A stretch of DNA of 64,000 bases from an uncultured Alphaproteobacteria bacterium (GCA_944393195.1 CALXZG010000001.1:1-64000); one strand, 5' to 3'. Positions 26,084-36,547 are shown, counted from the stretch's first letter. Numbers and translations are program-made. Notes: a model not told the origin generated them from the sequence alone.

Positions 26084-26995
26084 ATGAAACACTCCCCCTG
26101 TCTGAATCACGCGCATATGCATGCACACCATCACGAAGTCAGTGAAAAAACGGTTCTATACCTGTTTGTTGCTTTTATCATTAAAATGATTTTGTCGTTG
26201 GTTGAAATCATCGGTGGTTTAATAGCGGGGAGTGTTTCTCTGATCGGGGACGCGCTGCACAACACATCCGATGCGTTATCTATTTTAATAGCGGTTATCG
26301 CTTTTAAAATCGGTCGTAAAAAAGCGGATAGTACGTTTACCTATGGTTTTAAACGGGCGGAGATTATCGGCGGATTTGTGAACCTGATTTTATTGTTTAT
26401 TTCGGGTTGTTATTTGGCTGTTGAAAGTATCAGTCGCCTGTGGCATCCGGAACCGGTTGCCGGTACCATTATCATTTGGATTTCGATTTTAGCCGTTATC
26501 ATTGATGCCGCGACAGCCAAATTATCCCATGGTCACGCGTCCGATAATACCAATATGCGTATGGTCTTCCTGCATAATTTATCGGATGCCTTGGGTTCCG
26601 TCGGCGTAATTGTTTCCGGCCTATTTGCCGTTTGGATGCATATTTATTGGGTGGATGCTTTGATTGCCATGGGGATTGCCGCCTATATGATTTATCAAGC
26701 CGTTGCCTCTTTCCCGCATGTGGTGCGAATTTTGATGAACGCCGCGCCGGTCGGGTTGGATTTGGCTGCTATTCAAACGAAATTGCGCCAAATTAAAGGG
26801 GTGCGTGACGTACATCATATGCACGTTTGGCACGTCAATGAACATGATATTTCGTTGGAATGCCACATTATAGCCGATGATATGCGGATAGGACATATTG
26901 CCGCGCAAAAATTACGGGAACAATTCGGTATTAACCATTGCAATATTCAAATTGAAAAATGCGCCGATCAATGCGATTGTTGCCTGTCACATTAG
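26084..26995 (+). CDS. cation diffusion facilitator (CzcD/ZitB type)
   Basis: A 303-aa CDF exporter with six membrane helices. The N-terminus is His-rich (HAHMHAHHH). The transport-site motifs are GDALHNTSDAL in helix 2 and HNLSDALGS in helix 5; the paired His/Asp set is usual for zinc carriers. The cytosolic C-terminal domain contains HHMHVWHVN, and the end is Cys-rich (CADQCDCC). It exchanges protons for divalent metal, most likely zinc, possibly also cobalt or cadmium. It is the second gene of the metal operon. Confidence 0.93.
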   Translation: MKHSPCLNHAHMHAHHHEVSEKTVLYLFVAFIIKMILSLVEIIGGLIAGSVSLIGDALHNTSDALSILIAVIAFKIGRKKADSTFTYGFKRAEIIGGFVNLILLFISGCYLAVESISRLWHPEPVAGTIIIWISILAVIIDAATAKLSHGHASDNTNMRMVFLHNLSDALGSVGVIVSGLFAVWMHIYWVDALIAMGIAAYMIYQAVASFPHVVRILMNAAPVGLDLAAIQTKLRQIKGVRDVHHMHVWHVNEHDISLECHIIADDMRIGHIAAQKLREQFGINHCNIQIEKCADQCDCCLSH

Positions 26996-27010
26996 AAAAG
27001 GAGAAAAAAG

Positions 27011-27286
27011 ATGACCCATCAACCTCTCTCTCATATGGATGAAATGCCTCGCCTAAACCGCATTTCCGGACAAATTGAAGGCATCAAAAAAATGATTACG
27101 GAACAACGGTATTGCCCCGAAATCATGATACAATTACGTGCTGTTCGGTCGGCGTTGAAAGCCGTTGAATCGAATATCCTTGATCGCCACCTGCAACATT
27201 GTGTGGCTCAGGCGTTTGCCGCTGATACGGATCGGACGGCCCAAATCGATGAATTGAAAAAATTGTTCAATCGTTTTGAAGATTGA
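27011..27286 (+). CDS. CsoR/RcnR/FrmR-family metal-sensing repressor
   Basis: A 91-aa all-helical repressor (DUF156). RLNRISGQIEGIKKMI is the DNA-contact helix. Cys35, His60 and Cys64 (RYC...DRHLQHC) give the Cys-His-Cys sensor triad of the CsoR/FrmR numbering. Metal binding should release it from the TACCCC/GGGGTA operators upstream of the operon, so the operon is probably autoregulated. Which metal is sensed cannot be read from the sequence: the triad suggests Cu(I) or Zn, and the CDF partner favours Zn. Confidence 0.92.
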   Translation: MTHQPLSHMDEMPRLNRISGQIEGIKKMITEQRYCPEIMIQLRAVRSALKAVESNILDRHLQHCVAQAFAADTDRTAQIDELKKLFNRFED

Positions 27287-27310
27287 TACGAAATAATTTT
27301 AGTTCCGGCA

Positions 27311-28114
27311 CTATTTAAGGTAATTTCCGCGTATAACCGACGGATATTGCCATCCGTACACTAAATCTGTTTGCGGTGTTGCCCGTTCCTGTGCCGGACC
27401 GATAGCGCGCCCCAGTTTGTGAAACAAGTTGTCTTCACGCTTGCCACGATAGGAATTTAATGCTATCCCGGGCAGAAATTGTTGAATTAAAGTCGGATCT
27501 TTTTCGATATCCAAAAAAGTTTGAATAACCGAACGGGAAAAGCACATGGAAGGACCGCTTAAATTTGATCGGTTACGATCAACCTGAACAAATTTATCTC
27601 CTTCTTTAATTACCAGCGTATGGGTTGTAGAGGAAATGGCAATCCCCGGTTCTTTGTTCAGCCAGTCATTCACATGTTTAAAATAATTCGGACCGTACCA
27701 ATCATCGTCATCGACTTTGCAAAAGTAGTCATACTGATTTAAATCGACATGACGCACCGTATCTAAAAAATTACTGAACTGATCCCGGTTTTCATCAATT
27801 CGAACGGATAGTCGTCCCTCCCGAATAAACGGTTTCCATTCCTGCATTAAAGCCGTTTTGACGAAATGGTCGGGAACGCCTTTAACGGATAAACTGACAT
27901 CAACCGGATACGTTTGATGCATCAGGCGGAAAACCTGACCGGATATGAAAATAGGACGCTTAAAACTGCTGACACACGCTAAAATACGATAGTGGGTTTG
28001 CAACGGTAATACATCGGCAATCCGTAATCCGATGTGACAAGACCATAGCCCTTCAACAACTAAAACGATTCCCAGAATCGATACTAAAATACGAAATAAA
28101 CGATCCGATATCAT
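27311..28114 (-). CDS. glycosyltransferase-like protein with N-terminal membrane anchor
   Basis: A 267-aa protein. One N-terminal helix (LFRILVSILGIVLVVEGLW) is followed by a GT-A-like domain. YRILACVSSFKRP resembles the first strand of GT2 enzymes and FCKVDDDDWYGPNYF carries the metal-binding DxD. The position outside the 52-61 kb glycan cluster suggests separate use. The acceptor and donor are unknown. Confidence 0.65.
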   Translation of the reverse strand: MISDRLFRILVSILGIVLVVEGLWSCHIGLRIADVLPLQTHYRILACVSSFKRPIFISGQVFRLMHQTYPVDVSLSVKGVPDHFVKTALMQEWKPFIREGRLSVRIDENRDQFSNFLDTVRHVDLNQYDYFCKVDDDDWYGPNYFKHVNDWLNKEPGIAISSTTHTLVIKEGDKFVQVDRNRSNLSGPSMCFSRSVIQTFLDIEKDPTLIQQFLPGIALNSYRGKREDNLFHKLGRAIGPAQERATPQTDLVYGWQYPSVIRGNYLK

Positions 28115-28182
28115 ACGTAATCCGATTAATGTAAAATCCCATGTTAAGGCTTGTATGCCGCAAAGTCAAGATCATAAATGAC

Positions 28183-28386
28183 CTAATAATGCGGTGGCGG
28201 TGTTTCCTCCCCGATAGGTTTGACAAGCGTTTCATTCATTTCATTTTTAAAGCGTTCGATCATGCGCTCTAATTCAATGATACGTTTGTTTAATCGTAAA
28301 ACCTCTGCACTTAAATCATCGGAAATACGCTCCTGATTTGCGGCAAAAACCTCTAAATCCATTAACCTTGTTTCGATACTTGTCAT
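28183..28386 (-). CDS. slyX: SlyX family protein
   Basis: A 67-aa coiled-coil protein with the SlyX pattern: IETRLMDLEVFAANQERISD, a heptad helix, and the terminal PPPHY. SlyX proteins are widespread and of unclear function. It lies alone between the glycosyltransferase and the pilin-like gene. Confidence 0.88.
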   Translation of the reverse strand: MTSIETRLMDLEVFAANQERISDDLSAEVLRLNKRIIELERMIERFKNEMNETLVKPIGEETPPPHY

Positions 28387-28474
28387 TTTTCCCTCTTCAT
28401 ACCGATACTATACCGTAAGATATTCTGTTTGTCAAAGCATCTGATGGGAATATGTCAAAATCGATATCTGTTCT

Positions 28475-30286
28475 TTATTTCTTATAGCAATAATCTCCGT
28501 ATATGTACCGTTCATCACCACACTTTGCACATTCTTCTGGGGTTGCTTGGATTGCCATAGAATTATTCTCATCATATGAACAGGAATAACAAACACCATC
28601 ACTCCCCATAAACTCCCCATTTTGACATGGGAGTGCGCAATAGCCTCCTTCCGTTAAATAACGTGCTTCGCATTTGATACATTCCTCTAAAGTTGCGGCG
28701 ACACTAGAGGTATATGAACATGAATAACAGGATGCATCGTTTCCTCTGAACTCATCACTACCGCATGGTAAGGCACAATCTCCGGTATCTGTCATAACAC
28801 GATTAGAACATTTAGCACATTCTTTCGCAGCTACAGAAGAAATAGAACTTGAGTATGAACAGGAATAACATGTACCATTCGTATTCGCAAAATATCCGCT
28901 AGGACATGATATTAACGCACAATAACCGTTGTCTGTCAGATATCGTGGATAGTCTGTATCATTACACATGGCACATCCTTCCGCGGTTGCACGATAGGCC
29001 GAATTGGATGAACAAGAATAACAAGAACCATAACTACCTATAAATTGTCCACTGTTGCATGGTTTAGCACACCAGCCGGTTTCTGTCATAACACGATTGG
29101 AGCATTTTGCGCATTCTTCTGCGGTTGCCGGATCGCCACCGTTTCGTGAGCATGGAAAACAATCGCCATTGATACTCATAAACTTTCCACTGCCACACGA
29201 TGTTAAAGCACAATACCCGGTATCTGTCATATGTCGTGTGCCTCCGCATTTTGCACACTCTTCTGCAGTTGCAAGTTCTGCTGAGCTCCATGAGCAAGGC
29301 AAACAAATACCGCGGCTATCCCTAAATCGGTTGGAACACTTATCACATTCCTCCTTGGTTGCGCCGACACCCAAAATGTATGAACAAAACGCACAAGAAC
29401 CAGAGGAGGTCATGAACTCTTCATCACTGCACGATTGTACGACACAATAACCGGTATCTGTCATATATCGTGTACCTCCGCATTTGTTACATTCTTCTGA
29501 TGAAGCAATAACTCCGGAAGTTAATGAACAGGGATAACAATAACCATCACTACTTCTAAATTGTCCACTGTTACACGGTAGAACACAGAGTCCGTTTTCT
29601 GTCATCATTCGATTGGAACATTTCGCGCACGCTTCCGGAGGCACATCCTCGATGTTACTGGCTTCGTATGAACACGGATAACAACTCTGGTGATAACTGC
29701 CGCCTTCGGATATATTAGCCCAAAATCTTCCTTCCGGGCACTTTTCATCGAGTGTACATATACCGGTTTCAGGATCATGATATTCATTCGATTCACATTC
29801 CTGTTCCCATGGATTTATTGGTACTGTCACATAATCTAACACATTATGGAAGGCAAACAACATCTCATTCTCCCCCTCGGCGCATGTTGTATCATCATTA
29901 ACCACAACACCACCGACGGCGGTTTCCACCGGCATTGCCCAATCCATATCCAAGATTTTATCACACACTCGTTGCGGTACATCCGATACCGTCAGACTGA
30001 AAAATCCGCTATCCCCCTGATACGCATTTGCCGCCGTGACAGCATGCTGCCCTTTAATTCGCCCGTTATCCCCGTATTCCGCCAAGTTAATGTTTTGTCC
30101 CAACACCCGCTGTTGACTGGCCGTAATCGCCCGCTTCCGAACTTCATTGATAATGTCATTCGCATTCATTTTATCAATTGCATATCTGTATCCGGCAACA
30201 CCACCGATTGACAATACACCCATGACCGCCAGAACGCCCAACATTTCAACCATACTCCGACCATTTTCCATTTTGATTTCAGTCAT
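28475..30286 (-). CDS. type IV pilin-like protein with nine Cys-rich repeats (locus B)
   Basis: A 603-aa protein. The prepilin motif is G9 then RSMVEMLGVLAVMGVLSIGG with Glu at +5, in near identity to the protein at 34-1287 over the first 140 residues. From residue 190 on there are nine units of about 40 residues with the pattern FxxxxGxCYPCS...ATAEECAKCxxRxMTxTGYC, resembling growth-factor-receptor or furin-type Cys modules. This predicts a long, disulfide-rigid surface stalk. AAAGGAG is 10 bases before the ATG, and the dyad switch B lies immediately upstream. No downstream small RNA copy is present at this locus. Confidence 0.83.
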   Translation of the reverse strand: MTEIKMENGRSMVEMLGVLAVMGVLSIGGVAGYRYAIDKMNANDIINEVRKRAITASQQRVLGQNINLAEYGDNGRIKGQHAVTAANAYQGDSGFFSLTVSDVPQRVCDKILDMDWAMPVETAVGGVVVNDDTTCAEGENEMLFAFHNVLDYVTVPINPWEQECESNEYHDPETGICTLDEKCPEGRFWANISEGGSYHQSCYPCSYEASNIEDVPPEACAKCSNRMMTENGLCVLPCNSGQFRSSDGYCYPCSLTSGVIASSEECNKCGGTRYMTDTGYCVVQSCSDEEFMTSSGSCAFCSYILGVGATKEECDKCSNRFRDSRGICLPCSWSSAELATAEECAKCGGTRHMTDTGYCALTSCGSGKFMSINGDCFPCSRNGGDPATAEECAKCSNRVMTETGWCAKPCNSGQFIGSYGSCYSCSSNSAYRATAEGCAMCNDTDYPRYLTDNGYCALISCPSGYFANTNGTCYSCSYSSSISSVAAKECAKCSNRVMTDTGDCALPCGSDEFRGNDASCYSCSYTSSVAATLEECIKCEARYLTEGGYCALPCQNGEFMGSDGVCYSCSYDENNSMAIQATPEECAKCGDERYIYGDYCYKK

Positions 30287-30304
30287 TTAATACTCCTTTC
30301 GAAC

Positions 30305-30454
30305 TGTAACACAAAAATGTACCCTTTCGTGTTACACTTTGGACAAAAAATGACAAATCGATAACCGATTAATTCTTAATAAAAAAGGACTTGCGTCGCC
30401 CACCCGATTATGTTATAAAAACTGTAACAATTTAATGTACATTAAATTGTTACA
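30305..30454 (-). promoter_or_regulatory. candidate invertible promoter element, locus B
   Basis: Two 32-base dyads, 30305-30336 next to the pilin-like gene and 30423-30454 distal. The distal one is a perfect palindrome of TGTAACAATTTAATGT. The outer halves match those of loci A and C, but the enclosed 86 bases do not. The flank between the proximal site and the ATG is almost identical to that at locus C. Confidence 0.7.
30391..30419 (+). promoter_or_regulatory. promoter inside element B, facing away from the pilin-like gene
   Basis: TTGCGT, 17 bases, TATAAA on the plus strand, ending 4 bases before the distal dyad. The pilin-like gene is on the minus strand, so in this orientation the promoter points away from it. 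Inversion between the dyads would aim it at the gene with a leader of roughly 50 bases. Confidence 0.55.
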
Positions 30455-30618
30455 CTTGCCCGAATAACATATTGCAAAATTCATTTTTCATTCCTCTTTG
30501 CCACGGCATCAACATCAATTTTCGATATATCAATTCAAAAAATTGGAAATAATATCATAACAATATATCCCCCGTTTTAACGAGGGATATGTGATTTTAA
30601 TCATTTTAAGAAATAATT

Positions 30619-32065
<1,447 letters not shown>

Positions 32066-32118
32066 TCAAGGGAAATGGCGTTGTTCTTTACCTATGCCTG
32101 TCGGATGGTCGAAACCTC

Positions 32119-32167
32119 ATCGTCGGAACGGAATTGAGCGGGTACCTCAATACATCGTTCCGACGAT
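32119..32167 (-). terminator. hairpin after pheT
   Basis: ATCGTCGGAACG and CGTTCCGACGAT form a 12-bp outer stem, with an inner ATTGAG/CTCAAT stem. It lies eight bases past the pheT stop, before obgE. There is no strong T run. Confidence 0.55.
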
Positions 32168-32174
32168 CGGTTTA

Positions 32175-34535
32175 TCAGGTTCGTAAAACAGCGCCGGTAT
32201 GGCGTTGAACTAAATTGATGATTTGTGTTGACAACGTTTCAATTTCCGCATCCGTCATTGTTTTTTCCGTCGGTTGAATGGTCACCTGAACCGCCAAAGA
32301 TTTTTTGCCCGGCTCTAAATGTTCCCCTTCATAGACGTCAAAAACGGATACATCGGTAATCAGATTCTTATCCGTATTCAAAATAGCGGCAACAACTTTG
32401 GATGCATCCGTATCCTTATCCATCACAAAAGCAAAATCACGTGTCAACGGCATCAGGGAAGACAGCTTAATCGCTTTAATTGTTTTGCCTTTGGCTTTGG
32501 GCATCGGTACGGCATCCATGTAAACCTCAAAAGCACAAACCGGTGTTTTGATATCAAAGACTTTTAAGATGGCTGGATGAATTTCCCCAAAAACAGCCAC
32601 AATATTTTTACCTAATTGAATGCTGCCTGACCGTCCCGGATGATACCAAGCCGGCGCATTCCGGAAAATTTGCAGGTTGGCCGGTGCGTCAATCGCCGCC
32701 AAAGCCGCCAAAGCATCCGCTTTGGCATCAAAAACATCAACCGATCGTGTTGCCTCTAACCAGTGCTTCGGTGTCCAAGATCCGGCCCGTACACCACAGG
32801 CAACCAACCGTTGTTCACCGGGAACAAGCGAGTAGAACTCCGGTCCGACTTCGAACAATTGAACATCCTTAATACCTCTGTCCGAATTGCGTTTAACGGC
32901 TGATAACAGATTGGGAACCAAACTTGGCCGCATTTCATCTAAATCCGACGCAATCGGATTGGCAATACGAATGTTTTTGGATCCAAAGTATTTAGCCAGT
33001 CGTGAATCCATAAAAGACCACGTTAACGCTTGACACAATCCGCGTGCGGCCAACGCCCGGCGAATGGCAATTTCCCGCTTTTGCGCCGGCATAAGCGTTG
33101 TAATCGGCAACTTTTCCGCCCGCATCGTGTTGGCGGGTAAAGTATCCAACCCGTAAATACGAATGATTTCCTCGACCAAGTCGGCGGCTTCATGTACATC
33201 ATTGAAACGCCATGACGGAACGGAAACTTGATTTCCTTTAACCGTAAAGCCCAACTTTTCTAAAATAAGAACCATTTGATCCAGCGGGATATCCATACCG
33301 GTTAACCGTTTGACCTCACGCCAATCAAAATCAATTGTCTGTTGCCATGTCGGTTCCGATCCGGCCATAACAATTTCGGAAGCTTCCCCGCCGCAAATAT
33401 CTAAAATAAGGCGTGTTGCCTCATGATTCCCGGCCAAGTTAGAGGCCGGATCTACGCCACGTTCATACCGTTGCCGTGAATCGGATTCGGCATTTAATTC
33501 CCGCCCTGTTTTGGCAATGGACAACGGTTCAAACCAGGCCGCTTCCAAAAATACATTAACGGTTTCGCCGGTAACGCCCGTCGGTGTTCCCCCCATAACC
33601 CCGCCGATACTTTGCGCCCCCGCGTCATCTGCAATGACAACTTGTCCTTCGGATAGCGTGTATTCTTTTTCATCCAAAGCCGCTAGCTTTTCACCGGCAT
33701 GGGCGGAACGAACCACTAAATTTCCCGTCAATTTGTCGGCATCAAAAACATGCAATGGCCGACAAGCCCCGATATTTAAATAGTTCGTGATATCAACCAA
33801 AGCGGAAATCGGACGCAATCCGGCGGCAATTAAGCGTTCCTGCATCCATGCCGGGCTCGGACCGTTTTTAACCCCGCGAATATATCGCCCGATGAATTGT
33901 TTGCAATTATCATCTGTAATCGTGACGGTAATCGGCGATGCAAAAGTTCCACGAATTTCTTCAACTTCATTCGGAACAAACTCCCCGATACCGGTTGCCG
34001 CCAAATCCCGGGCAATACCTTTGACCCCGAAACAATCACCGCGATTGGGCGTTACATTTACGTCAAATACAACTTCACACGGGATGACTTCTGTCACAGG
34101 TGTTCCGGCCGGTTTATCCGTTTTTAAGTCCATAATGCCTTCATGATCAGTGCCCAAACCGATTTCATCCTCGGCACACATCATTCCTTGGCTTTCAACC
34201 CCGCGGATGACCCCTTTTTCCAGTTTTTCATTAAACTTGGGAATTAAGTCCCCCGGCCGCGCCAAAACGGACTTCATCCCGACATAACAATTCGGAGCCC
34301 CGCAAACGATTTGCAGGTTTTCTTTCCCCGTCCAAACCGTCAAAACGTTGAGCCGGTCTGCATTCGGATGCTTTTCTTTGTGTTTGATTTCCCCAATGAT
34401 GAACGGAGCCAAAGCCTTGCCATTATCAATGACTTCTTCAACCTCTAACCCGATAGCCGTTAATTTTTCCGCAATTTCGACCGGCGTTGCATCCGTTTTT
34501 AAATACTGTTTTAACCAAGATAAAGCCAGCTTCAT
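32175..34535 (-). CDS. pheT: phenylalanine--tRNA ligase beta subunit
   Basis: A 786-aa protein of normal length. It contains the N-terminal MKLALSWLKQYL segment, the tRNA-binding EMAP-like domain (HPNADRLNVLTVWTG), the B5 domain with ERGVDPASN, and the C-terminal anticodon-binding ferredoxin-like domain (SSLMPLTRDFAFVMDKD). It forms an alpha2-beta2 enzyme with PheS. Its ATG overlaps the pheS stop (TAATG). Confidence 0.97.
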   Translation of the reverse strand: MKLALSWLKQYLKTDATPVEIAEKLTAIGLEVEEVIDNGKALAPFIIGEIKHKEKHPNADRLNVLTVWTGKENLQIVCGAPNCYVGMKSVLARPGDLIPKFNEKLEKGVIRGVESQGMMCAEDEIGLGTDHEGIMDLKTDKPAGTPVTEVIPCEVVFDVNVTPNRGDCFGVKGIARDLAATGIGEFVPNEVEEIRGTFASPITVTITDDNCKQFIGRYIRGVKNGPSPAWMQERLIAAGLRPISALVDITNYLNIGACRPLHVFDADKLTGNLVVRSAHAGEKLAALDEKEYTLSEGQVVIADDAGAQSIGGVMGGTPTGVTGETVNVFLEAAWFEPLSIAKTGRELNAESDSRQRYERGVDPASNLAGNHEATRLILDICGGEASEIVMAGSEPTWQQTIDFDWREVKRLTGMDIPLDQMVLILEKLGFTVKGNQVSVPSWRFNDVHEAADLVEEIIRIYGLDTLPANTMRAEKLPITTLMPAQKREIAIRRALAARGLCQALTWSFMDSRLAKYFGSKNIRIANPIASDLDEMRPSLVPNLLSAVKRNSDRGIKDVQLFEVGPEFYSLVPGEQRLVACGVRAGSWTPKHWLEATRSVDVFDAKADALAALAAIDAPANLQIFRNAPAWYHPGRSGSIQLGKNIVAVFGEIHPAILKVFDIKTPVCAFEVYMDAVPMPKAKGKTIKAIKLSSLMPLTRDFAFVMDKDTDASKVVAAILNTDKNLITDVSVFDVYEGEHLEPGKKSLAVQVTIQPTEKTMTDAEIETLSTQIINLVQRHTGAVLRT

Positions 34536-35608
34536 TACTTTCTTCCTCCGTTCATGCTTAACCCGCTTGTAATTGTCGGCACGTCAAGCGGCAAAAAGCC
34601 GTAGTGCTTAATCCAACGCATATCTGCTTCAAAAAAGCTGCGAATATCGGGAATACCGTATTTCAACATGGCAAACCGATCAATTCCGCATCCGAAAGCA
34701 AACCCTTGATATTCGGTCGGGTCAATGCCGCAATTGCGTAGGACCTGAGGATGAACCATGCCACAGCCTAACAACTCAATCCATTCTTTGCCGATGGCTT
34801 TGGCCAAAGCCCCGCCGACATCGGCTTCGTAGGACGGTTCCGTAAACGGAAAGTAAGATGGGCGGAAACGCAAAGCCACATCGTCCGTTTCAAAAAATAA
34901 TTTCATAAATTCTTCCAACACACCCTTTAAATGACTTAAATTGGTGGTCTTATCAATGACAAGGCCTTCAATTTGATGAAACATAGGCGAATGTGTCGCA
35001 TCATAGTCGCACCGGTATGTCCGCCCGGGGGCCACAATTTTAATCGGCAGCTTGCCTTTTTCCATGGTTCGGATTTGAACCCCCGATGTTTGTGTGCGCA
35101 AAATCTTATCGGTTGTTCCGTCCATAAAGAATGTTGCCTGCATTTGCCGTGACGGATGGGATGGCGGAATATTTAAAGCTTCAAAGTTATGCCAATCATC
35201 TTCAATATCCGGTCCTTCGGCCAAATCGAACCCCATTTGCGCAAAAATAGTCAGCATTTCTTCCATGACCTGAGACACCGGATGAATGCGTCCGACGGTT
35301 GTTTCCGGCCGTATCGGCAGGGTTACGTCAACACTTTCGTTGGCCAGTCGGGCGTTGAGCTCGGCCGTTTCCAAAGCTTGTTTTTTAGCGTCCAAAGCGG
35401 TTGCGATTTCTGTTTTAAACGTGTTTAAAATTTGTCCGGCCGCTTTGCGCTCTTCTGGCGCCAACGTGCCCAGATTTTTCATTAAAGCCGTGATTCGACC
35501 GCTTTTACCAAGGGCGGCAACCCGTATTTCGTCTAATGCCTGCAAGTTAGCGGCGTTATCAATAGCGGCCAATAACTCGGGCTTCATAGTGTTGATTTGA
35601 TTTTGCAT
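34535..35608 (-). CDS. pheS: phenylalanine--tRNA ligase alpha subunit
   Basis: A 357-aa class II synthetase. An N-terminal coiled coil precedes the catalytic domain. Motif 2 lies around TYRCDYDATHSPMFHQIEG, and motif 3 is GFAFGCGIDRFAMLKYGI. It charges tRNA-Phe together with PheT, which overlaps its stop codon. MKPELL seven codons in is an alternative start. Confidence 0.97.
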   Translation of the reverse strand: MQNQINTMKPELLAAIDNAANLQALDEIRVAALGKSGRITALMKNLGTLAPEERKAAGQILNTFKTEIATALDAKKQALETAELNARLANESVDVTLPIRPETTVGRIHPVSQVMEEMLTIFAQMGFDLAEGPDIEDDWHNFEALNIPPSHPSRQMQATFFMDGTTDKILRTQTSGVQIRTMEKGKLPIKIVAPGRTYRCDYDATHSPMFHQIEGLVIDKTTNLSHLKGVLEEFMKLFFETDDVALRFRPSYFPFTEPSYEADVGGALAKAIGKEWIELLGCGMVHPQVLRNCGIDPTEYQGFAFGCGIDRFAMLKYGIPDIRSFFEADMRWIKHYGFLPLDVPTITSGLSMNGGRK

Positions 35609-35753
35609 AGATGGCGTTTCCTAAAATAAAATCGTTAAAACACCTGTTTTATACCACAATTTTGAATGAAAATAAAGCCTTTTTTCGGCCGTTATACGGT
35701 TTTATTGTAAAAACGCAACACCTGCCTGAAAAATAATCAATTATCTTGGCAAG

Positions 35754-35918
35754 TGTAACAATTTAATGTTCCTTAAAATGTTATAGATGTTGTGTATCAT
35801 AAAAGAAGAAACAAAGCAAGAAGAAAATATCGATATTGTAAAGAGTTCCCGTTCATTTTGAAAAAAGTCAAGTAAGGCACAAAAAGTGTAACAAAAAAAG
35901 GAGCATTTTTTTGTTACA
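35754..35918 (+). promoter_or_regulatory. candidate invertible promoter element, locus C (opposite orientation to A)
   Basis: Distal dyad 35754-35785 (halves TGTAACAATTTAATGT and TCCTTAAAATGTTATA) and proximal dyad 35887-35918 (halves TGTAACAAAAAAAGGA and GCATTTTTTTGTTACA). The enclosed sequence is the reverse complement of that at locus A, including the block GGGAACTCTTTACAATATCG, while the outer halves keep the A orientation. The TACAAT box therefore faces away from the start codon at 35937. Confidence 0.75.
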
Positions 35919-35936
35919 GTTCGAAAGGAATATTAA

Positions 35937-36047
35937 ATGACTGAAATCAAAATGGAAAATGGGAAAAGTAATGTGTGTCGGAATGGTGATTTTGGGGTGT
36001 GTCACAAGACCCCCGATCGGGTCGGGGATGACGAAAAAAAAGGATGA
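35937..36047 (+). pseudogene. remnant of a pilin-like gene (locus C)
   Basis: ATG with AAAGGA upstream and codons for MTEIKMENG, identical to the start of the locus B protein, then abrupt divergence (KSNVCRNGDFGVCHK) and a stop after 36 codons. A REP-like repeat lies inside. The prepilin helix and whole ectodomain are missing, so the gene body was deleted between the leader and the downstream small RNA copy. Confidence 0.7.
36007..36033. repeat. REP-like palindromic element
   Basis: GACCCCCGATCGGGTCGGGG followed by ATGACG, the same family as the copies at 14-40, 14321-14347 and 63798-63824. It lies at the deletion scar of locus C. Confidence 0.7.
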
Positions 36048-36118
36048 TGGTATTTATGGGGATAGTATTTTATAAAAAACTTAAATGACATTCAAAATAC
36101 CGTTCGATATTCCTAAAA

Positions 36119-36201
36119 CCGGAACAGGGTGAAGATTGCTCTTCACCCTGTTCCTTTCCCCCTTTTATTCCACGGAACCTCTCCCTTTATTCCGTGGAAC
36201 A
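36119..36201 (-). ncRNA. candidate small RNA, copy 2
   Basis: Minus-strand copy of the RNA at 14000-14081. First stem TTCCACGGAA/TTCCGTGGAA (36189-36199 with 36168-36177), linker AAAAGGGGGAAAG, terminal hairpin 36121-36154 (15-bp stem). The promoter is TTGACA (36236-36231), 18 bases, TATATT (36212-36207). It persists although the neighbouring pilin gene body is gone. The remaining gap to 36500 shows no gene; it contains a G7 run at 36364. Confidence 0.6.
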
Positions 36202-36501
36202 CGCATAATATATGCACCCAAAAGGCGTATTGTCAATAGGAAAAACAATTTTATTTCATATTTTTTCGAATATTGTTTCGTAATTAACGGAAAATACCCC
36301 GCTTATCCGGGTTAATGTGCGCTTTATTTGTATTAACGGATTGTAGGTGCGGTATGAAAATCAGGGGGGGCGAATAGGGTAGGGGATAGAAAACAATGCA
36401 CCTCCCAACCGGGTAAAAATTATCCGATCATTCCGGCGAAAGGTTTGTATGTCCCCGTGTGGCGACTTCTCCGTTTTTCGCCGATCCGTATGTCGGGTAT
36501 T

Positions 36502-36536
36502 AAAAAAGAGCCTACATTAAAGGCACGCTCTTTTTT
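36502..36536 (-). terminator. terminator of tRNA-Val
   Basis: AAAAAAGAG and CTCTTTTTT arms with an inner GCCT/AGGC pairing, just after the tRNA 3' end on the minus strand. Confidence 0.75.
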
Positions 36537-36547
36537 ATTCTTTTTAT

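Noticed and set aside
28500-29800. Regularly spaced repeats that could suggest a CRISPR array
   Set aside because: The period is about 120 bases, the copies diverge, and they translate as Cys-rich protein modules in one continuous frame.
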